This document shows, in pieces, positions 21,251-31,347 of a stretch of 37,323 nucleotides of DNA. A model generated the notes under the pieces. The model made no database searches. It was not told the DNA's origin and saw nothing but the letters and a program-made list of their open reading frames with translations. A program made the translations under genes and the position numbers. The stretch covers positions 1-37,323 of IMG/VR virus record IMGVR_UViG_3300008113_008039; one strand, 5' to 3'. The stretch comes from a virus. Position 1 is the stretch's first letter; each line of letters starts with the position of its first letter.

Positions 21251-22720
21251 ATGGAATACAAATACGGACTATCTGATAAAATAATTGCGTACCTTACACT
21301 GGTCAGCGGATTGGCTATTTCTGCTGTGGCTGTATGGTATTCTGTTGCAGGCCTTGTTTCTATCTTCGCCGCGGCTGCCTCTTCTATTATAATTATGGGA
21401 GTGGCTCTAGAAGGAAGTAAACTAGTTGCCACGGTTTGGCTAAAATGGAATTGGAATCGTGCGCCTAGACTAATAAAAATATATCTTATCACTGCCATTT
21501 CAATTTTGATGTTGATAACCAGTATGGGAATTTTTGGTTATCTATCCAAAGCCCACTTAGATCAAAATCTTGTTGGTGGAGATGTTGTTGATAAAGTTGC
21601 CATCCTCGACGAAAAGATCAAGACACAGCGAGATAACATTGAAGCATCCCGCAAGGCATTAAAACAGATGGACGAGGCTGTTGATCAAACGATGGCACGT
21701 TCAACTTCAGAACAAGGTGCAGACAAAGCCGCTAATCTACGTAGAGCACAACAGAGAGAAAGAACTCAGTTACAGGCTGACATCAGCAAGTCACAAAGCG
21801 AAATCGCTAAACTAAATGCGGAAAGAGCACCAATTGCCAAAGAACTTCGTGCAGTTGAAGCCGAAGTCGGTCCTATAAAATATATTGCTAAATTAATCTA
21901 CGGTGATAATCCAGATGCTAATCTATTAGAAAAGGCAGTAACTTGGGTCATTATAATTATTGTTTTGGTATTCGATCCGTTAGCAGTTGTTCTACTGTTG
22001 GCCAGCCAATATTCTTTCCAGTGGTTCCGTAAACAGGAAGAAGAAAAATCTGAGTCTATCGATGACGGTGCCCCTCAATCACAGGAACCCGCTGAAGAGG
22101 AAGAACCCGCTGAAGAGGAAGAACCTAAACCATTTATCAGTAAAGCCAATGAATTTTGGCCTTTTCCTGCAAAAACTAATTCAGACCAACTAGATCTATT
22201 TGAGACTATAAAACATCAAGACAAGGTCCAAGAGGCGCCGTATCATCCCGGCTATGAAGATGTTACGATCAACTACGAAGATGTCACTATCAAAGACGAT
22301 GCTGGCATGGAAGAAGAAGAAATTATCGATCAAGCGGCCGAATCTGAAAAGGCTGCGATGAAACTTTGGAAGTCAGAAAATCCTGAGAAGAATAGTGTTA
22401 AACATCAGCGCCATCTTTTAGAAAAAGGTGTGATTAAAAAACTACCTTGGGAAGATTATCTAAAACCTCATGCGGACTTCGGTGATGAAGAAGCAGCCAT
22501 CGAAGCGGCTAAGTGGGCGCAAGAACAATTAGATAGAAGTACCGACCGTCCTGGAGACTATCTACCAGAACCAGAATCTAAAAAAAAAGATAACCAAATG
22601 GATGGAGAGGGAAGGGAATCAGCAGATAATTCGATCCAAGGAGGAATAGCGGGTTATCAACAAAATGCTGAACAAAATGAAAGTACTATTTGGCAAAGAA
22701 TCAAGAAAGGTCAAGCATGA
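21251..22720 (+). CDS. Large membrane coiled-coil phage protein
   Basis: This 489-residue protein has three N-terminal membrane segments (about residues 10-30, 33-55 and 75-98), a long coiled coil (about 120-210, rich in Gln, Lys, Glu and Ala), a fourth membrane segment (about 228-253, AVTWVIIIIVLVFDPLAVVL) and an acidic disordered cytoplasmic tail of about 230 residues. The tail carries a perfect 18-bp tandem repeat (22085-22102, 22103-22120). Similar membrane/coiled-coil proteins occur in marine T4-like phages without known function. No ribosome binding site is seen before the ATG. The stop overlaps the next gene by 4 bases. Confidence 0.7.
   Translation: MEYKYGLSDKIIAYLTLVSGLAISAVAVWYSVAGLVSIFAAAASSIIIMGVALEGSKLVATVWLKWNWNRAPRLIKIYLITAISILMLITSMGIFGYLSKAHLDQNLVGGDVVDKVAILDEKIKTQRDNIEASRKALKQMDEAVDQTMARSTSEQGADKAANLRRAQQRERTQLQADISKSQSEIAKLNAERAPIAKELRAVEAEVGPIKYIAKLIYGDNPDANLLEKAVTWVIIIIVLVFDPLAVVLLLASQYSFQWFRKQEEEKSESIDDGAPQSQEPAEEEEPAEEEEPKPFISKANEFWPFPAKTNSDQLDLFETIKHQDKVQEAPYHPGYEDVTINYEDVTIKDDAGMEEEEIIDQAAESEKAAMKLWKSENPEKNSVKHQRHLLEKGVIKKLPWEDYLKPHADFGDEEAAIEAAKWAQEQLDRSTDRPGDYLPEPESKKKDNQMDGEGRESADNSIQGGIAGYQQNAEQNESTIWQRIKKGQA
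22085..22120 (+). repeat. Perfect 2 x 18-bp tandem repeat inside a gene
   Basis: GAACCCGCTGAAGAGGAA occurs twice in direct tandem, encoding EPAEEE-type acidic repeats. The perfect match indicates a recent expansion in the disordered tail. Confidence 0.9.
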
Positions 22721-23106
22721 GTGACCATGTAGTGATTGTAACATCGCCGGATGACTTTTTACCTGACAGTTTTAGATTCATGCTCGTAGATCTTAATGAC
22801 GAGCAGACCCAACTAGTTTCGTCAGCATTATTGAAACTCAACAACGTAGGAAATATCGTTGTTTACTCTTATAAATCTTCCGATCCTGTAGAATGGCTTC
22901 TTGATAAACGAGTCAAGAGCAATTTCGTTATTTTCAATGCAGAATCTAATAATGATATATTAATAGGGTATCTGACAGCACATAAAAATTCTTACTATTT
23001 TGGTACATTAAAAACTTTGTCTCAGGCCAACAGATCTGCTATATATTCAGTAGAAGATGTATTAAATTTAATTACAGCAAGAATGGAGAATGATGAAACA
23101 ATTTAA
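22717..23106 (+). CDS. Phage hypothetical protein
   Basis: The 129-residue protein starts at the ATG in the ATGA overlap with the preceding membrane-protein gene; the frame is open further upstream, but that start would lie well inside it. It reads as an alpha/beta domain (HVVIVTSPDDFLPDSFRFML, NVGNIVVYSYKSSDPVEWLL, SNFVIFNAESNNDILIGYL) of the kind seen in nucleotide-binding or sensor folds. No catalytic motif is recognised. It overlaps the bS21 gene by 17 bases. Confidence 0.6.
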   Translation: MSDHVVIVTSPDDFLPDSFRFMLVDLNDEQTQLVSSALLKLNNVGNIVVYSYKSSDPVEWLLDKRVKSNFVIFNAESNNDILIGYLTAHKNSYYFGTLKTLSQANRSAIYSVEDVLNLITARMENDETI

Positions 23107-23332
23107 TAATCAATTTCACGGTAGGACCGTGGTCTTCAAAGAGCACGAAAACGTTAATCAAGCACTGAGAAGATTTAAGAAAAAAATTGAGGAATCTGGA
23201 ATTTTAGATGATCTTAGAAAACATGAATTTTTTGAAAAGCCAACTACAGAACGTAAACGCAAAAAATCTGCAGCCAAAGCCCGCTGGCAGAAAAAATTAA
23301 GAGAAAATCAACTGCCTAAGAAACTATTCTAA
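23090..23332 (+). CDS. rpsU: Ribosomal protein bS21 homologue
   Basis: This 80-residue, very basic protein has the bS21 pattern: a short N-terminal strand (RTVVFKEHENVNQALRRFKK), the LRRFKKKIEESGILDDLRKH helix, EFFEKPTTERKRKKSAAKAR and a basic tail. bS21 sits by the 3' end of 16S rRNA next to the anti-Shine-Dalgarno sequence and affects initiation. Phage bS21 proteins are known from marine phages and are thought to enter host ribosomes. Two ATGs (23090, 23093) are in frame; GGAGA lies upstream. The gene starts inside its neighbour. Confidence 0.85.
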   Translation: MMKQFNNQFHGRTVVFKEHENVNQALRRFKKKIEESGILDDLRKHEFFEKPTTERKRKKSAAKARWQKKLRENQLPKKLF

Positions 23333-23344
23333 GAAAGGTATTAT

Positions 23345-24364
23345 ATGCGTATCGAAGATGAAGTCAAACTAGACTTCCGTGATGTGCTAATTCGTCCCAA
23401 GCGTTCTACTCTTTCAAGTCGCAAAGAGGTAGATCTTAAAAGAACATACAAATTTAAACACAGTAAGTTCGAATGGACTGGTATTCCTGTTATGGCTTCA
23501 AACATGGATGGAGTTGGAACATTGGAAATGGCCAAAGCATTATATGAACATGAAATGTTTACCTGTCTTGTTAAATCCTATGATGAAGATGATTTGTTTA
23601 ACCTAATAGGAAATTTTGGTGGCAATTATTTTGCTGTCAGCACAGGTACCAGCGACAGTGACTTTTTAAAGTTGCGTCGAATTATAAATGCTTATCCAGA
23701 GATACATTTTATCTGTATTGATGTTGCTAATGGGTATCAAGAACGATTTGGAGATTATGTTCAAAAAGTTCGCGAAGCATTACCGCATTGTACAATTATA
23801 GCGGGTAATGTTGTAACTGCGGACATGACGCAGGAATTAATTTTAAGAGGAGCAGATATTGTTAAAGTGGGGATTGGTCCTGGTAGCGTTTGCACTACTC
23901 GTATACAAACTGGTGTTGGGTACCCTCAACTTAGTGCTATTATTGAATGTGCCGATGCCGCTCACGGTATTGGTGGTCATATTATTGCTGATGGCGGATG
24001 TGTATGTCCTGGCGATGTTGCTAAGGCTTTTGGTGCGGGTGCTGACTTTGTAATGCTAGGCGGTATGTTGGCAGGTCACGATGAAGGCGGCGGCGAAATC
24101 AAAGACGGCACAGTTACATTCTACGGTATGAGTTCGGATACGGCCATGAATAAACATCATGGTGGTATTGCTGAATATCGTAGCAGTGAAGGTCGCACAG
24201 TAGAAGTAAAATATAAAGGTGCTGTAAAAAATACAATTTTAGACTTATTGGGCGGTCTAAGAAGTACATGTACCTATGTAGGTGCTCAAACTCTAAAACA
24301 GTTATCCAAATGTACAACTTTTATCCGTGTTAGTAGACAAATTAATGACATTTTTGTAAAATAA
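23345..24364 (+). CDS. guaC: GMP reductase / IMP dehydrogenase family enzyme
   Basis: This 339-residue TIM-barrel enzyme has the GuaC opening ([20 protein letters not shown]), [10 protein letters not shown], the catalytic-cysteine loop [37 protein letters not shown] in segments, and the GGMLAGHDE and YGMSSDTAM motifs. No CBS domains are present, and the length matches GMP reductase (about 345). It would convert GMP to IMP using NADPH, shifting purines toward adenine nucleotides. AGAAAGG lies before the ATG. It is one of several nucleotide-pool genes in this phage. Confidence 0.92.
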   Translation: MRIEDEVKLDFRDVLIRPKRSTLSSRKEVDLKRTYKFKHSKFEWTGIPVMASNMDGVGTLEMAKALYEHEMFTCLVKSYDEDDLFNLIGNFGGNYFAVSTGTSDSDFLKLRRIINAYPEIHFICIDVANGYQERFGDYVQKVREALPHCTIIAGNVVTADMTQELILRGADIVKVGIGPGSVCTTRIQTGVGYPQLSAIIECADAAHGIGGHIIADGGCVCPGDVAKAFGAGADFVMLGGMLAGHDEGGGEIKDGTVTFYGMSSDTAMNKHHGGIAEYRSSEGRTVEVKYKGAVKNTILDLLGGLRSTCTYVGAQTLKQLSKCTTFIRVSRQINDIFVK

Positions 24365-24367
24365 TTC

Positions 24368-24396
24368 TTGACTATTACAACAAAAGAAAGTATAAT
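24368..24396 (+). promoter_or_regulatory. Sigma70-type promoter giving a leaderless start
   Basis: TTGACT (24368-24373), a 17-base spacer and perfect TATAAT (24391-24396) lie only 6 bases before the ATG at 24403. Transcription would begin at or one base from the start codon. No Shine-Dalgarno sequence exists. Confidence 0.8.
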
Positions 24397-24402
24397 AGTA
24401 AT

Positions 24403-24984
24403 ATGAATACAGACGTAATGATTGATTTAGAGACCTTAGATGTTCTCCCCACAGCAACTATTTTATCAATTGGAGCAGTTAAATTTGATCCTTTTGGTGA
24501 TGAAGTTAACGAACCCTCTGCTATCAAATTCTACACTCGTGTAGACGTTGACAGTTGCGATCGAATAGGAGCAACCGTTAGTCAAAGCACATTAGATTGG
24601 TGGTCCAACCAAAGTAAAGAAGCACAAGACGAAGCATTTAATCCCAACGATAGGATTGATGTGCATATTGCTATGGACCAATTATACAAATTTTGCTGGG
24701 GTGCAAAACGTGTATGGAGTCACGGTGCTGGATTTGACGTTACAATTTTAGAATGGTACTTCCGTAAAATTGGTAAAGCAATTCCTTGGCAGTTTTGGGA
24801 AGTGCGAGATACCCGTACTATTTTTGATGTGGGTATTAATCCTAACCGTCCTCCTGTGCTTAAACATCATGCATTAGAAGATGCGTGGAATCAGGCTGTG
24901 GGTGTTCAAAACGTATATAAAACACTGCGTTCAGCCAGCGGTATTAACGGTAAGATGTTTACACCGTTATCCGGCCAAAGATAA
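24403..24984 (+). CDS. DEDDh 3'-5' exonuclease (DexA-like)
   Basis: This 193-residue protein has the DnaQ-fold motifs: DLETLD (ExoI), the SHGAGFDVTILEWYF block (ExoII Asp) and HHALEDAWNQA (ExoIII, His and Asp). The opening MIDLETLDVLPTATILSIGA and DWWSNQS are typical of phage DexA/exonuclease-VIII-type 3'-5' exonucleases that degrade host DNA or trim ends. It is shorter than T4 DexA (227). It is preceded by a near-perfect promoter and appears leaderless. Confidence 0.9.
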   Translation: MNTDVMIDLETLDVLPTATILSIGAVKFDPFGDEVNEPSAIKFYTRVDVDSCDRIGATVSQSTLDWWSNQSKEAQDEAFNPNDRIDVHIAMDQLYKFCWGAKRVWSHGAGFDVTILEWYFRKIGKAIPWQFWEVRDTRTIFDVGINPNRPPVLKHHALEDAWNQAVGVQNVYKTLRSASGINGKMFTPLSGQR

Positions 24985-25062
24985 ATAAAAAAGTAAACTG
25001 TACCAAATATGGGCAGTTTATAGGGCACAGGGCCCAAAAATAGATCTTACTTTATAAGGAGA
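24980..25062 (+). promoter_or_regulatory. dnaK leader: late promoter, two hairpins, CTTA/TAAG element
   Basis: GATAAATA (24980-24987) overlaps the preceding stop. TAAACTG (24994-25000) pairs with CAGTTTA (25014-25020), and GGGC (25023-25026) pairs with GCCC (25032-25035) around ACAGG. Then CTTACTTTATAAGGAG (25046-25061) can fold CTTA with TAAG and hide the first half of the ribosome binding site. The same last element precedes groES and hsp20. Confidence 0.6.
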
Positions 25063-25068
25063 TAGACA

Positions 25069-26964
25069 ATGTCTAAGATCATCGGTATTGACCTCGGCAC
25101 CACCAACTCATGCGTGGCTATCGTCGAGAATGGAACTTCCAAAGTTATTGAAAATTCAGAAGGTGCTCGTACTACACCTAGTATCGTTGCCTATGCCAAC
25201 GACGAAATCCTTGTAGGCGCTAGTGCCAAAAGACAATCAGTTACTAATCCCAAAAACACAATCTATGCTGCCAAGCGGTTGATTGGTCGCAAGTTCAAAG
25301 AAAAAGAAGTACAAAAAGATTTAGATCTTATGCCTTACGAAATCGTTGAAAGCAAAAACGGTGATGCATGGGTAAAGGCACAAGGCAAAGAATTAGCCCC
25401 TCCACAAATTTCAGCAGAAGTTCTTCGCAAGATGAAAAAGACTGCTGAGGACTATTTAGGTTACGAAGTAACACAGGCAGTTATCACTGTACCTGCTTAC
25501 TTCAACGATCAACAACGTCAAGCAACTAAGGATGCTGGTGCGATTGCAGGACTAGAAGTTTTGCGTATCATCAATGAGCCAACAGCAGCCGCGCTGGCCT
25601 ATGGTGTTGATAAAGCAGATAAAAAAGATCGAAAGGTCGCAGTATACGATCTAGGTGGTGGCACATTTGACGTATCAATCATTGAGATTGCTAACGTAGA
25701 TGGCGACAAACAAATTGAAGTACTAAGTACCAACGGAGACACATTCTTAGGTGGTGAAGACTTTGACCAACGTATCATGGATTACTTGGTTGAAGAGTTT
25801 AAGAAAGAACAAGGTGTCGATCTAACCAAAGATGTTCTAGCCTTACAGCGTTTGAAGGAAGCCTCTGAAAAGGCCAAAATTGAACTTTCTAGTTCTGCAC
25901 AGACTGATGTCAATCTTCCTTATGTTAGCGCAGATGCCAGCGGTCCTAAACACATGAACATTAGATTGACCAAGGCCAAATTAGAAAGTCTAGTTGAAGA
26001 TCTTATTAATCGTTCTTTGGCTCCATGCCGTACTGCCATGCAAGATGCAGGTGTTACTGCTGCCGACATTGATGAAGTTATTCTTGTTGGTGGTCAGACT
26101 CGCATGCCCAAAGTACAAGAAGAAGTTGAAAAATTATTTGGCAAAGCACCACGTAAAGATGTCAACCCAGATGAAGCAGTGGCTGTTGGAGCCGCAATCC
26201 AGGGTGCAGTACTAGGCGGTGATCGCAAAGACGTTTTACTGTTAGACGTTACTCCATTGAGCCTTGGTATTGAAACACTTGGCGGTGTGATGGCTAAGAT
26301 CATCCAAAAGAATACAACTATTCCTACCAAAGGACAACAGACATTCTCAACTGCCGAAGACAATCAACCTGCTGTAACAATCAAAGTGTTTCAGGGTGAG
26401 CGTGAACTGTGTCAGCATAATAAACTTCTAGGTGAATTTAATCTTGAAGGTATTGCTCCGGCACGTAGAGGTATGCCGCAAATTGAAGTTACCTTTGATA
26501 TTGATGCTAACGGCATTATGAATATTAGTGCCAAGGACAAGAGTACAGGTAAAGAAAATAAAATCACAATCAAATCTGATTCTGGCCTAAACAAAGAAGA
26601 AATTGAACGCATGATCAGAGAAGCAGAAGCCAATGCCGAATCAGATAAAAAGGCTCGAGATTTAATCGAAGCCAAGAATCAGGCAGAGTCTACTATACAC
26701 GAAGTAAAGCGTGACATAGAAGAATTCAAAGACACACTCACAGATACAGAAAAGTCAGAAATTGAAACTGCTGTCGCTGCTGTAGAAGAAGCGGCTAAAG
26801 GCGAAGATGCAGATAAGATTAAATCTGAACTTGAGAAAGTATATCCTGCGATGAAAATCTTGTTAGAAAAGAGAACTGCTAAAGAACAGGCCTCTCAACA
26901 ACAGGCACCACAATCACAGGAAGATAATGTAGTTGACGCTACATACACAGAGAACAAGAATTAA
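25069..26964 (+). CDS. dnaK: Hsp70 chaperone DnaK, full length
   Basis: This 631-residue protein has a complete ATPase domain ([17 protein letters not shown], residues about 4-20; [59 protein letters not shown]), the [11 protein letters not shown] interdomain linker region near 390, the substrate-binding beta domain and the helical lid. The tail ends ENKN rather than with the EEVD-like acidic end of many DnaK proteins. Length is normal. Neither DnaJ nor GrpE is encoded in the window, so host co-chaperones would be needed. It heads the chaperone island and has a late promoter. Confidence 0.97.
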   Translation: MSKIIGIDLGTTNSCVAIVENGTSKVIENSEGARTTPSIVAYANDEILVGASAKRQSVTNPKNTIYAAKRLIGRKFKEKEVQKDLDLMPYEIVESKNGDAWVKAQGKELAPPQISAEVLRKMKKTAEDYLGYEVTQAVITVPAYFNDQQRQATKDAGAIAGLEVLRIINEPTAAALAYGVDKADKKDRKVAVYDLGGGTFDVSIIEIANVDGDKQIEVLSTNGDTFLGGEDFDQRIMDYLVEEFKKEQGVDLTKDVLALQRLKEASEKAKIELSSSAQTDVNLPYVSADASGPKHMNIRLTKAKLESLVEDLINRSLAPCRTAMQDAGVTAADIDEVILVGGQTRMPKVQEEVEKLFGKAPRKDVNPDEAVAVGAAIQGAVLGGDRKDVLLLDVTPLSLGIETLGGVMAKIIQKNTTIPTKGQQTFSTAEDNQPAVTIKVFQGERELCQHNKLLGEFNLEGIAPARRGMPQIEVTFDIDANGIMNISAKDKSTGKENKITIKSDSGLNKEEIERMIREAEANAESDKKARDLIEAKNQAESTIHEVKRDIEEFKDTLTDTEKSEIETAVAAVEEAAKGEDADKIKSELEKVYPAMKILLEKRTAKEQASQQQAPQSQEDNVVDATYTENKN

Positions 26965-26968
26965 TTAA

Positions 26969-27013
26969 AGAGGCACCTTAAGGGCCTCTCGTTAATCTTA
27001 CTTTATAAGGAGA
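26969..27013 (+). promoter_or_regulatory. dnaK-groES intergenic hairpin and shared leader element
   Basis: AGAGGC (26969-26974) pairs with GCCTCT (26984-26989); the loop holds the palindrome CCTTAAGG. No T-run follows, so it is not a convincing terminator. CTTACTTTATAAGGAG (26997-27012) follows and is identical to the dnaK leader element. No NATAAATA is present here, so groES is probably cotranscribed with dnaK. Confidence 0.6.
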
Positions 27014-27021
27014 AAAATACG

Positions 27022-28936
<1,915 letters not shown>

Positions 28937-28940
28937 TAAT

Positions 28941-28963
28941 CAATGGGGGCCAGTCCCCCATTG
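28941..28963 (+). other. Strong hairpin after groEL, no T-run
   Basis: CAATGGGGG (28941-28949) and CCCCCATTG (28955-28963) form a perfect 9-bp stem with a CCAGT loop. Without a following T-run it probably protects the groESL mRNA 3' end or attenuates rather than terminating fully. Confidence 0.6.
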
Positions 28964-28988
28964 ACACACACTGACAGAGATACTAAAA

Positions 28989-29065
28989 TATAAATATTTT
29001 GCAGAGTACCTAAATGGGCTCAGCGAACGGACATAGGGTCCAAACATTCTTACTTTTTAAGGAGA
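28989..29065 (+). promoter_or_regulatory. hsp20 leader: perfect late promoter, hairpin, CTTA/TAAG element
   Basis: TATAAATA (28989-28996) is exact. GGAC (29029-29032) pairs with GTCC (29038-29041) around ATAGG, matching the ACAGG loop of the dnaK leader. CTTACTTTTTAAGGAG (29049-29064) keeps the CTTA/TAAG stem while the loop differs by one base. Confidence 0.65.
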
Positions 29066-29072
29066 TTATAAA

Positions 29073-29510
29073 ATGACACAAATACAACGCTTTGATGCAG
29101 CCGCTCTAAACAGAGCACTTGTTGGTTTCGACCAAATGTTTAACGACATGGAACGTCGATTTGCAAACCAACTTTCCAGTAACTATCCCCCTTTCAATAT
29201 CGCTAAAATAGCAGAAAATATCTATGATATTTCTATAGCAGTAACTGGTTTTGAAAAGGATGAAATTACTGTTCAAGTAGAAGCCAATGAACTTACTGTT
29301 CGCGGAGAAAGAAAAACTTCTGATCAATTAGAACCAGAATATCTACATAGAGGTCTGGCTCTTCGTGATTTTGAAAAGACTTTCACTCTTGCAGAACATA
29401 TGAAAGTCAAAAAGGCTGAAATTAAAAACGGCATCCTTTTGATCCAGATCGAAAGGCATATTCCGGAAGAACTCAAGCCACGAGTTATTGATATCGTAGA
29501 AGTAAAATAA
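29073..29510 (+). CDS. Small heat-shock protein Hsp20 (IbpA-like)
   Basis: This 145-residue protein has an N-terminal arm (FDQMFNDMERRFANQL), the alpha-crystallin domain (about residues 35-130: YDISIAVTGFEKDEITVQVE, NELTVRGERK, EYLHRGLALRDFEKTF) and the GILLIQI strand with an IxI-like C-terminal region. It prevents aggregation and feeds DnaK/GroEL. Hsp20 genes are frequent in marine T4-like phages. This one has its own perfect late promoter and the leader shared with dnaK and groES. Confidence 0.95.
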   Translation: MTQIQRFDAAALNRALVGFDQMFNDMERRFANQLSSNYPPFNIAKIAENIYDISIAVTGFEKDEITVQVEANELTVRGERKTSDQLEPEYLHRGLALRDFEKTFTLAEHMKVKKAEIKNGILLIQIERHIPEELKPRVIDIVEVK

Positions 29511-29520
29511 GTATAATTAT

Positions 29521-29541
29521 AGTCGGGGGATTCCCCCGACT
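29521..29541 (+). other. Strong hairpin between hsp20 and clpS
   Basis: AGTCGGGGG (29521-29529) and CCCCCGACT (29533-29541) form a perfect 9-bp stem around ATT. No T-run follows. AAAGGAG for clpS begins 3 bases later, so the hairpin may also affect clpS translation. Confidence 0.6.
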
Positions 29542-29555
29542 TCAAAGGAGAGACT

Positions 29556-29858
29556 ATGACCACAGAAGCGCGAATCGATGAAAAAGTTATAACTGGTCTA
29601 CAACCACCTAAAATGTGGAAAGTTATATTCTTAAACGACGATAAAACGCCTATGGAATTCGTTATTGATCTGTTAACTCAGGTATTCAAGCACGATGAAT
29701 CTACAGCCAAAAAAATCACTTTAGAAATACATGAAACTGGTAGCGCAGTGGCTGGTGTCTACACACATGAAATAGCAGAAACCAAAGGTATCGAATCTAC
29801 TACGATCGCTAGAAGTCAAGGTTTCCCCTTGCAGATCACTCTTGAAATGGAACAATGA
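29556..29858 (+). CDS. clpS: ATP-dependent Clp protease adaptor ClpS
   Basis: This 100-residue protein has the ClpS core: WKVIFLNDDKTPMEFVIDLL (substrate-binding Asn-Asp-Asp loop), the following helix, and IHETGSAVAGVYTHEIAETK. ClpS delivers N-degron substrates to ClpAP and alters ClpA specificity, including against SsrA-tagged proteins. That matters here because the phage also encodes an ssrA RNA. It lies 45 bases after hsp20 and overlaps the next gene by 4 bases. Confidence 0.93.
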   Translation: MTTEARIDEKVITGLQPPKMWKVIFLNDDKTPMEFVIDLLTQVFKHDESTAKKITLEIHETGSAVAGVYTHEIAETKGIESTTIARSQGFPLQITLEMEQ

Positions 29859-30115
29859 CATTTGACGATGTCAAATTAGTTAAACACAAATCAACAGGGG
29901 CAAAGCGATTTGGATATTGGGTTCAATTCAGAGATCGCAGACCTTTAGCAGAATCCTGCGGTATAAGAGGTCGAAAAATAATGTTAAAGTTTTTTGAGCA
30001 GAGCCTTGGACCCTTAGGTGGAAAGTGGCAATACCAAAAATATGATCAAGAATATATCATCAAATTAAATGACGAAAAGGATCTTTTATTTTTGCTGCTA
30101 CGATTCGAGAATTAA
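29855..30115 (+). CDS. Small basic phage hypothetical protein
   Basis: The 86-residue protein starts in the ATGA overlap with clpS. It reads MTFDDVKLVKHKSTGAKRFG, then RRPLAESCGIRGRKIMLKFFEQ and ends in a helix. It has no signal or membrane segment. Coupling to clpS suggests joint expression, but no function can be assigned. Confidence 0.6.
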   Translation: MTFDDVKLVKHKSTGAKRFGYWVQFRDRRPLAESCGIRGRKIMLKFFEQSLGPLGGKWQYQKYDQEYIIKLNDEKDLLFLLLRFEN

Positions 30116-30126
30116 ATACAAACATT

Positions 30127-30666
30127 ATGAGCCTAAAAGAACTAACCTACGAAGAACACAGACACGCCGAAACAAGACCTTTTGTAAAAGTCTTGTTCAA
30201 GGGCGATATCGACCCTCAGATCTACGCAATCTATCTCTATAACCAATTTCCCATGTACGAAATACTAGAGGTATGCGCTATGCCACACGGTATTCTCAAT
30301 GATGTGCCTGGAATTTTAAGAAGCAAATCTATTAGATTAGACTTTGAAGAATTATGGCAAGGAGAAACTAAACCTACCACATGTCCAGTAGTTGATGATT
30401 ATATCAAATATATCCTAAGCATCAAAGATGATCCTAAGAGATTAATGGCACATATCTATGTAAGACACATGGGTGATTTGGCAGGCGGCCAAATGATTGC
30501 AAAGAGAGTTCCCGGAAACGGAAAATATTATCAGTTTGATAATGTTGATAATCTCAAAGAAAAAATCAGAGCCAAAATTGACGACTCGATGGCTGATGAG
30601 GCCAAAGTATGTTTTGGTTATGCTGCCAGACTATTTGAAGAGATGATGCAGCATGTCAAACAGTAA
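30127..30666 (+). CDS. Heme oxygenase
   Basis: This 179-residue enzyme opens heme to biliverdin IXalpha, carbon monoxide and iron. The proximal ligand is His11 in TYEEHRHAE, the equivalent of His25 in HO-1, and the distal-helix signature is HIYVRHMGDLAGGQMIAKR with the catalytic-type Asp. It is shorter than plant and cyanobacterial Ho1 (about 235). The next gene, overlapping by 14 bases, is a bilin reductase that uses biliverdin. Ferredoxin would have to come from the host or elsewhere in the genome. Confidence 0.92.
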   Translation: MSLKELTYEEHRHAETRPFVKVLFKGDIDPQIYAIYLYNQFPMYEILEVCAMPHGILNDVPGILRSKSIRLDFEELWQGETKPTTCPVVDDYIKYILSIKDDPKRLMAHIYVRHMGDLAGGQMIAKRVPGNGKYYQFDNVDNLKEKIRAKIDDSMADEAKVCFGYAARLFEEMMQHVKQ

Positions 30667-31339
30667 AGTTTGGGATACTCTAATAGGTGTACAGCATCTA
30701 TTAGAACAATCATTTGAAAGAACTGGTATAGAAGTACAAGAACCCGGTATGGGGAGATTTAATCAGCCGGGTTGGATAAATCGCGTCTGGAGCAGCGAAA
30801 ATTATCGTAGAGCCCATATCGATGTAGTCGATGCCCGATCCACAAAGGGCCTCTGGATGATGCATTGCTGTGTCTTTCCGCATATCCATAACCCGGCACC
30901 CATATTTGGTTTTGATGTTATAGCAGGTAAAAACAAGATCACAGGCTGTTTCATAGATTATAGCCCTACTACAGATCGCGAGCATCCTATGATAGAATAT
31001 TTTGCTGAAGAAGTCAGCAGATACGATTGGATTAAAAAGCGTGAATTGCCAGAGTGGGCACAACGTATTTTCAGTTCTAGCATGGTGGCTGCAGGTAATG
31101 TCAGCGATGAAACTGAACTATCTCAAATCACTAGCCTAGCAGGTATTATGGTAAATCACTACGTAGAAACTGTAGGTGAAACCAACCACAAAGTAGCAGA
31201 TACAACTTTTGAACAAAATTACTATGCTCAAAATCAGAAGCAAAACCCACATACACCGCGTGTTATGGTTAGTTTAGGGCTTTCTGAAGAGGATGTTAAG
31301 ATTTTTATTCAAGATTGCCTGTTCCCGGAAATACGATAA
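30653..31339 (+). CDS. Ferredoxin-dependent bilin reductase, PcyX/PebS/PcyA-like
   Basis: This 228-residue protein has the FDBR fold motifs: YRRAHIDVVDARSTKGLWMM, the CCVFPHIHNPAPIFGFDVIA strand in segments, ITGCFIDYSP with a candidate catalytic Asp, and a C-terminal RVMVSLGLSEEDVKIFIQD helix. FDBRs reduce biliverdin to phycobilins. Phage members include PebS in cyanophages and PcyX in other ocean phages, the latter making phycoerythrobilin. Coupling to heme oxygenase and the non-cyanobacterial surroundings favour PcyX; subfamily assignment needs a tree. Confidence 0.85.
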   Translation: MSNSKVWDTLIGVQHLLEQSFERTGIEVQEPGMGRFNQPGWINRVWSSENYRRAHIDVVDARSTKGLWMMHCCVFPHIHNPAPIFGFDVIAGKNKITGCFIDYSPTTDREHPMIEYFAEEVSRYDWIKKRELPEWAQRIFSSSMVAAGNVSDETELSQITSLAGIMVNHYVETVGETNHKVADTTFEQNYYAQNQKQNPHTPRVMVSLGLSEEDVKIFIQDCLFPEIR

Positions 31340-31342
31340 ATA
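31335..31342 (+). promoter_or_regulatory. Late promoter motif GATAAATA close to a start codon
   Basis: The octamer overlaps the bilin reductase stop and ends 5 bases before the ATG at 31348. Any transcript from it would start at or just after the ATG region. Confidence 0.45.
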
Positions 31343-31347
31343 CTCTT

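Noticed and set aside
28941-28963. Rho-independent terminator after groEL
   Set aside because: The stem is strong, but no T-run follows; the same holds for 29521-29541. Both are listed as hairpins only.
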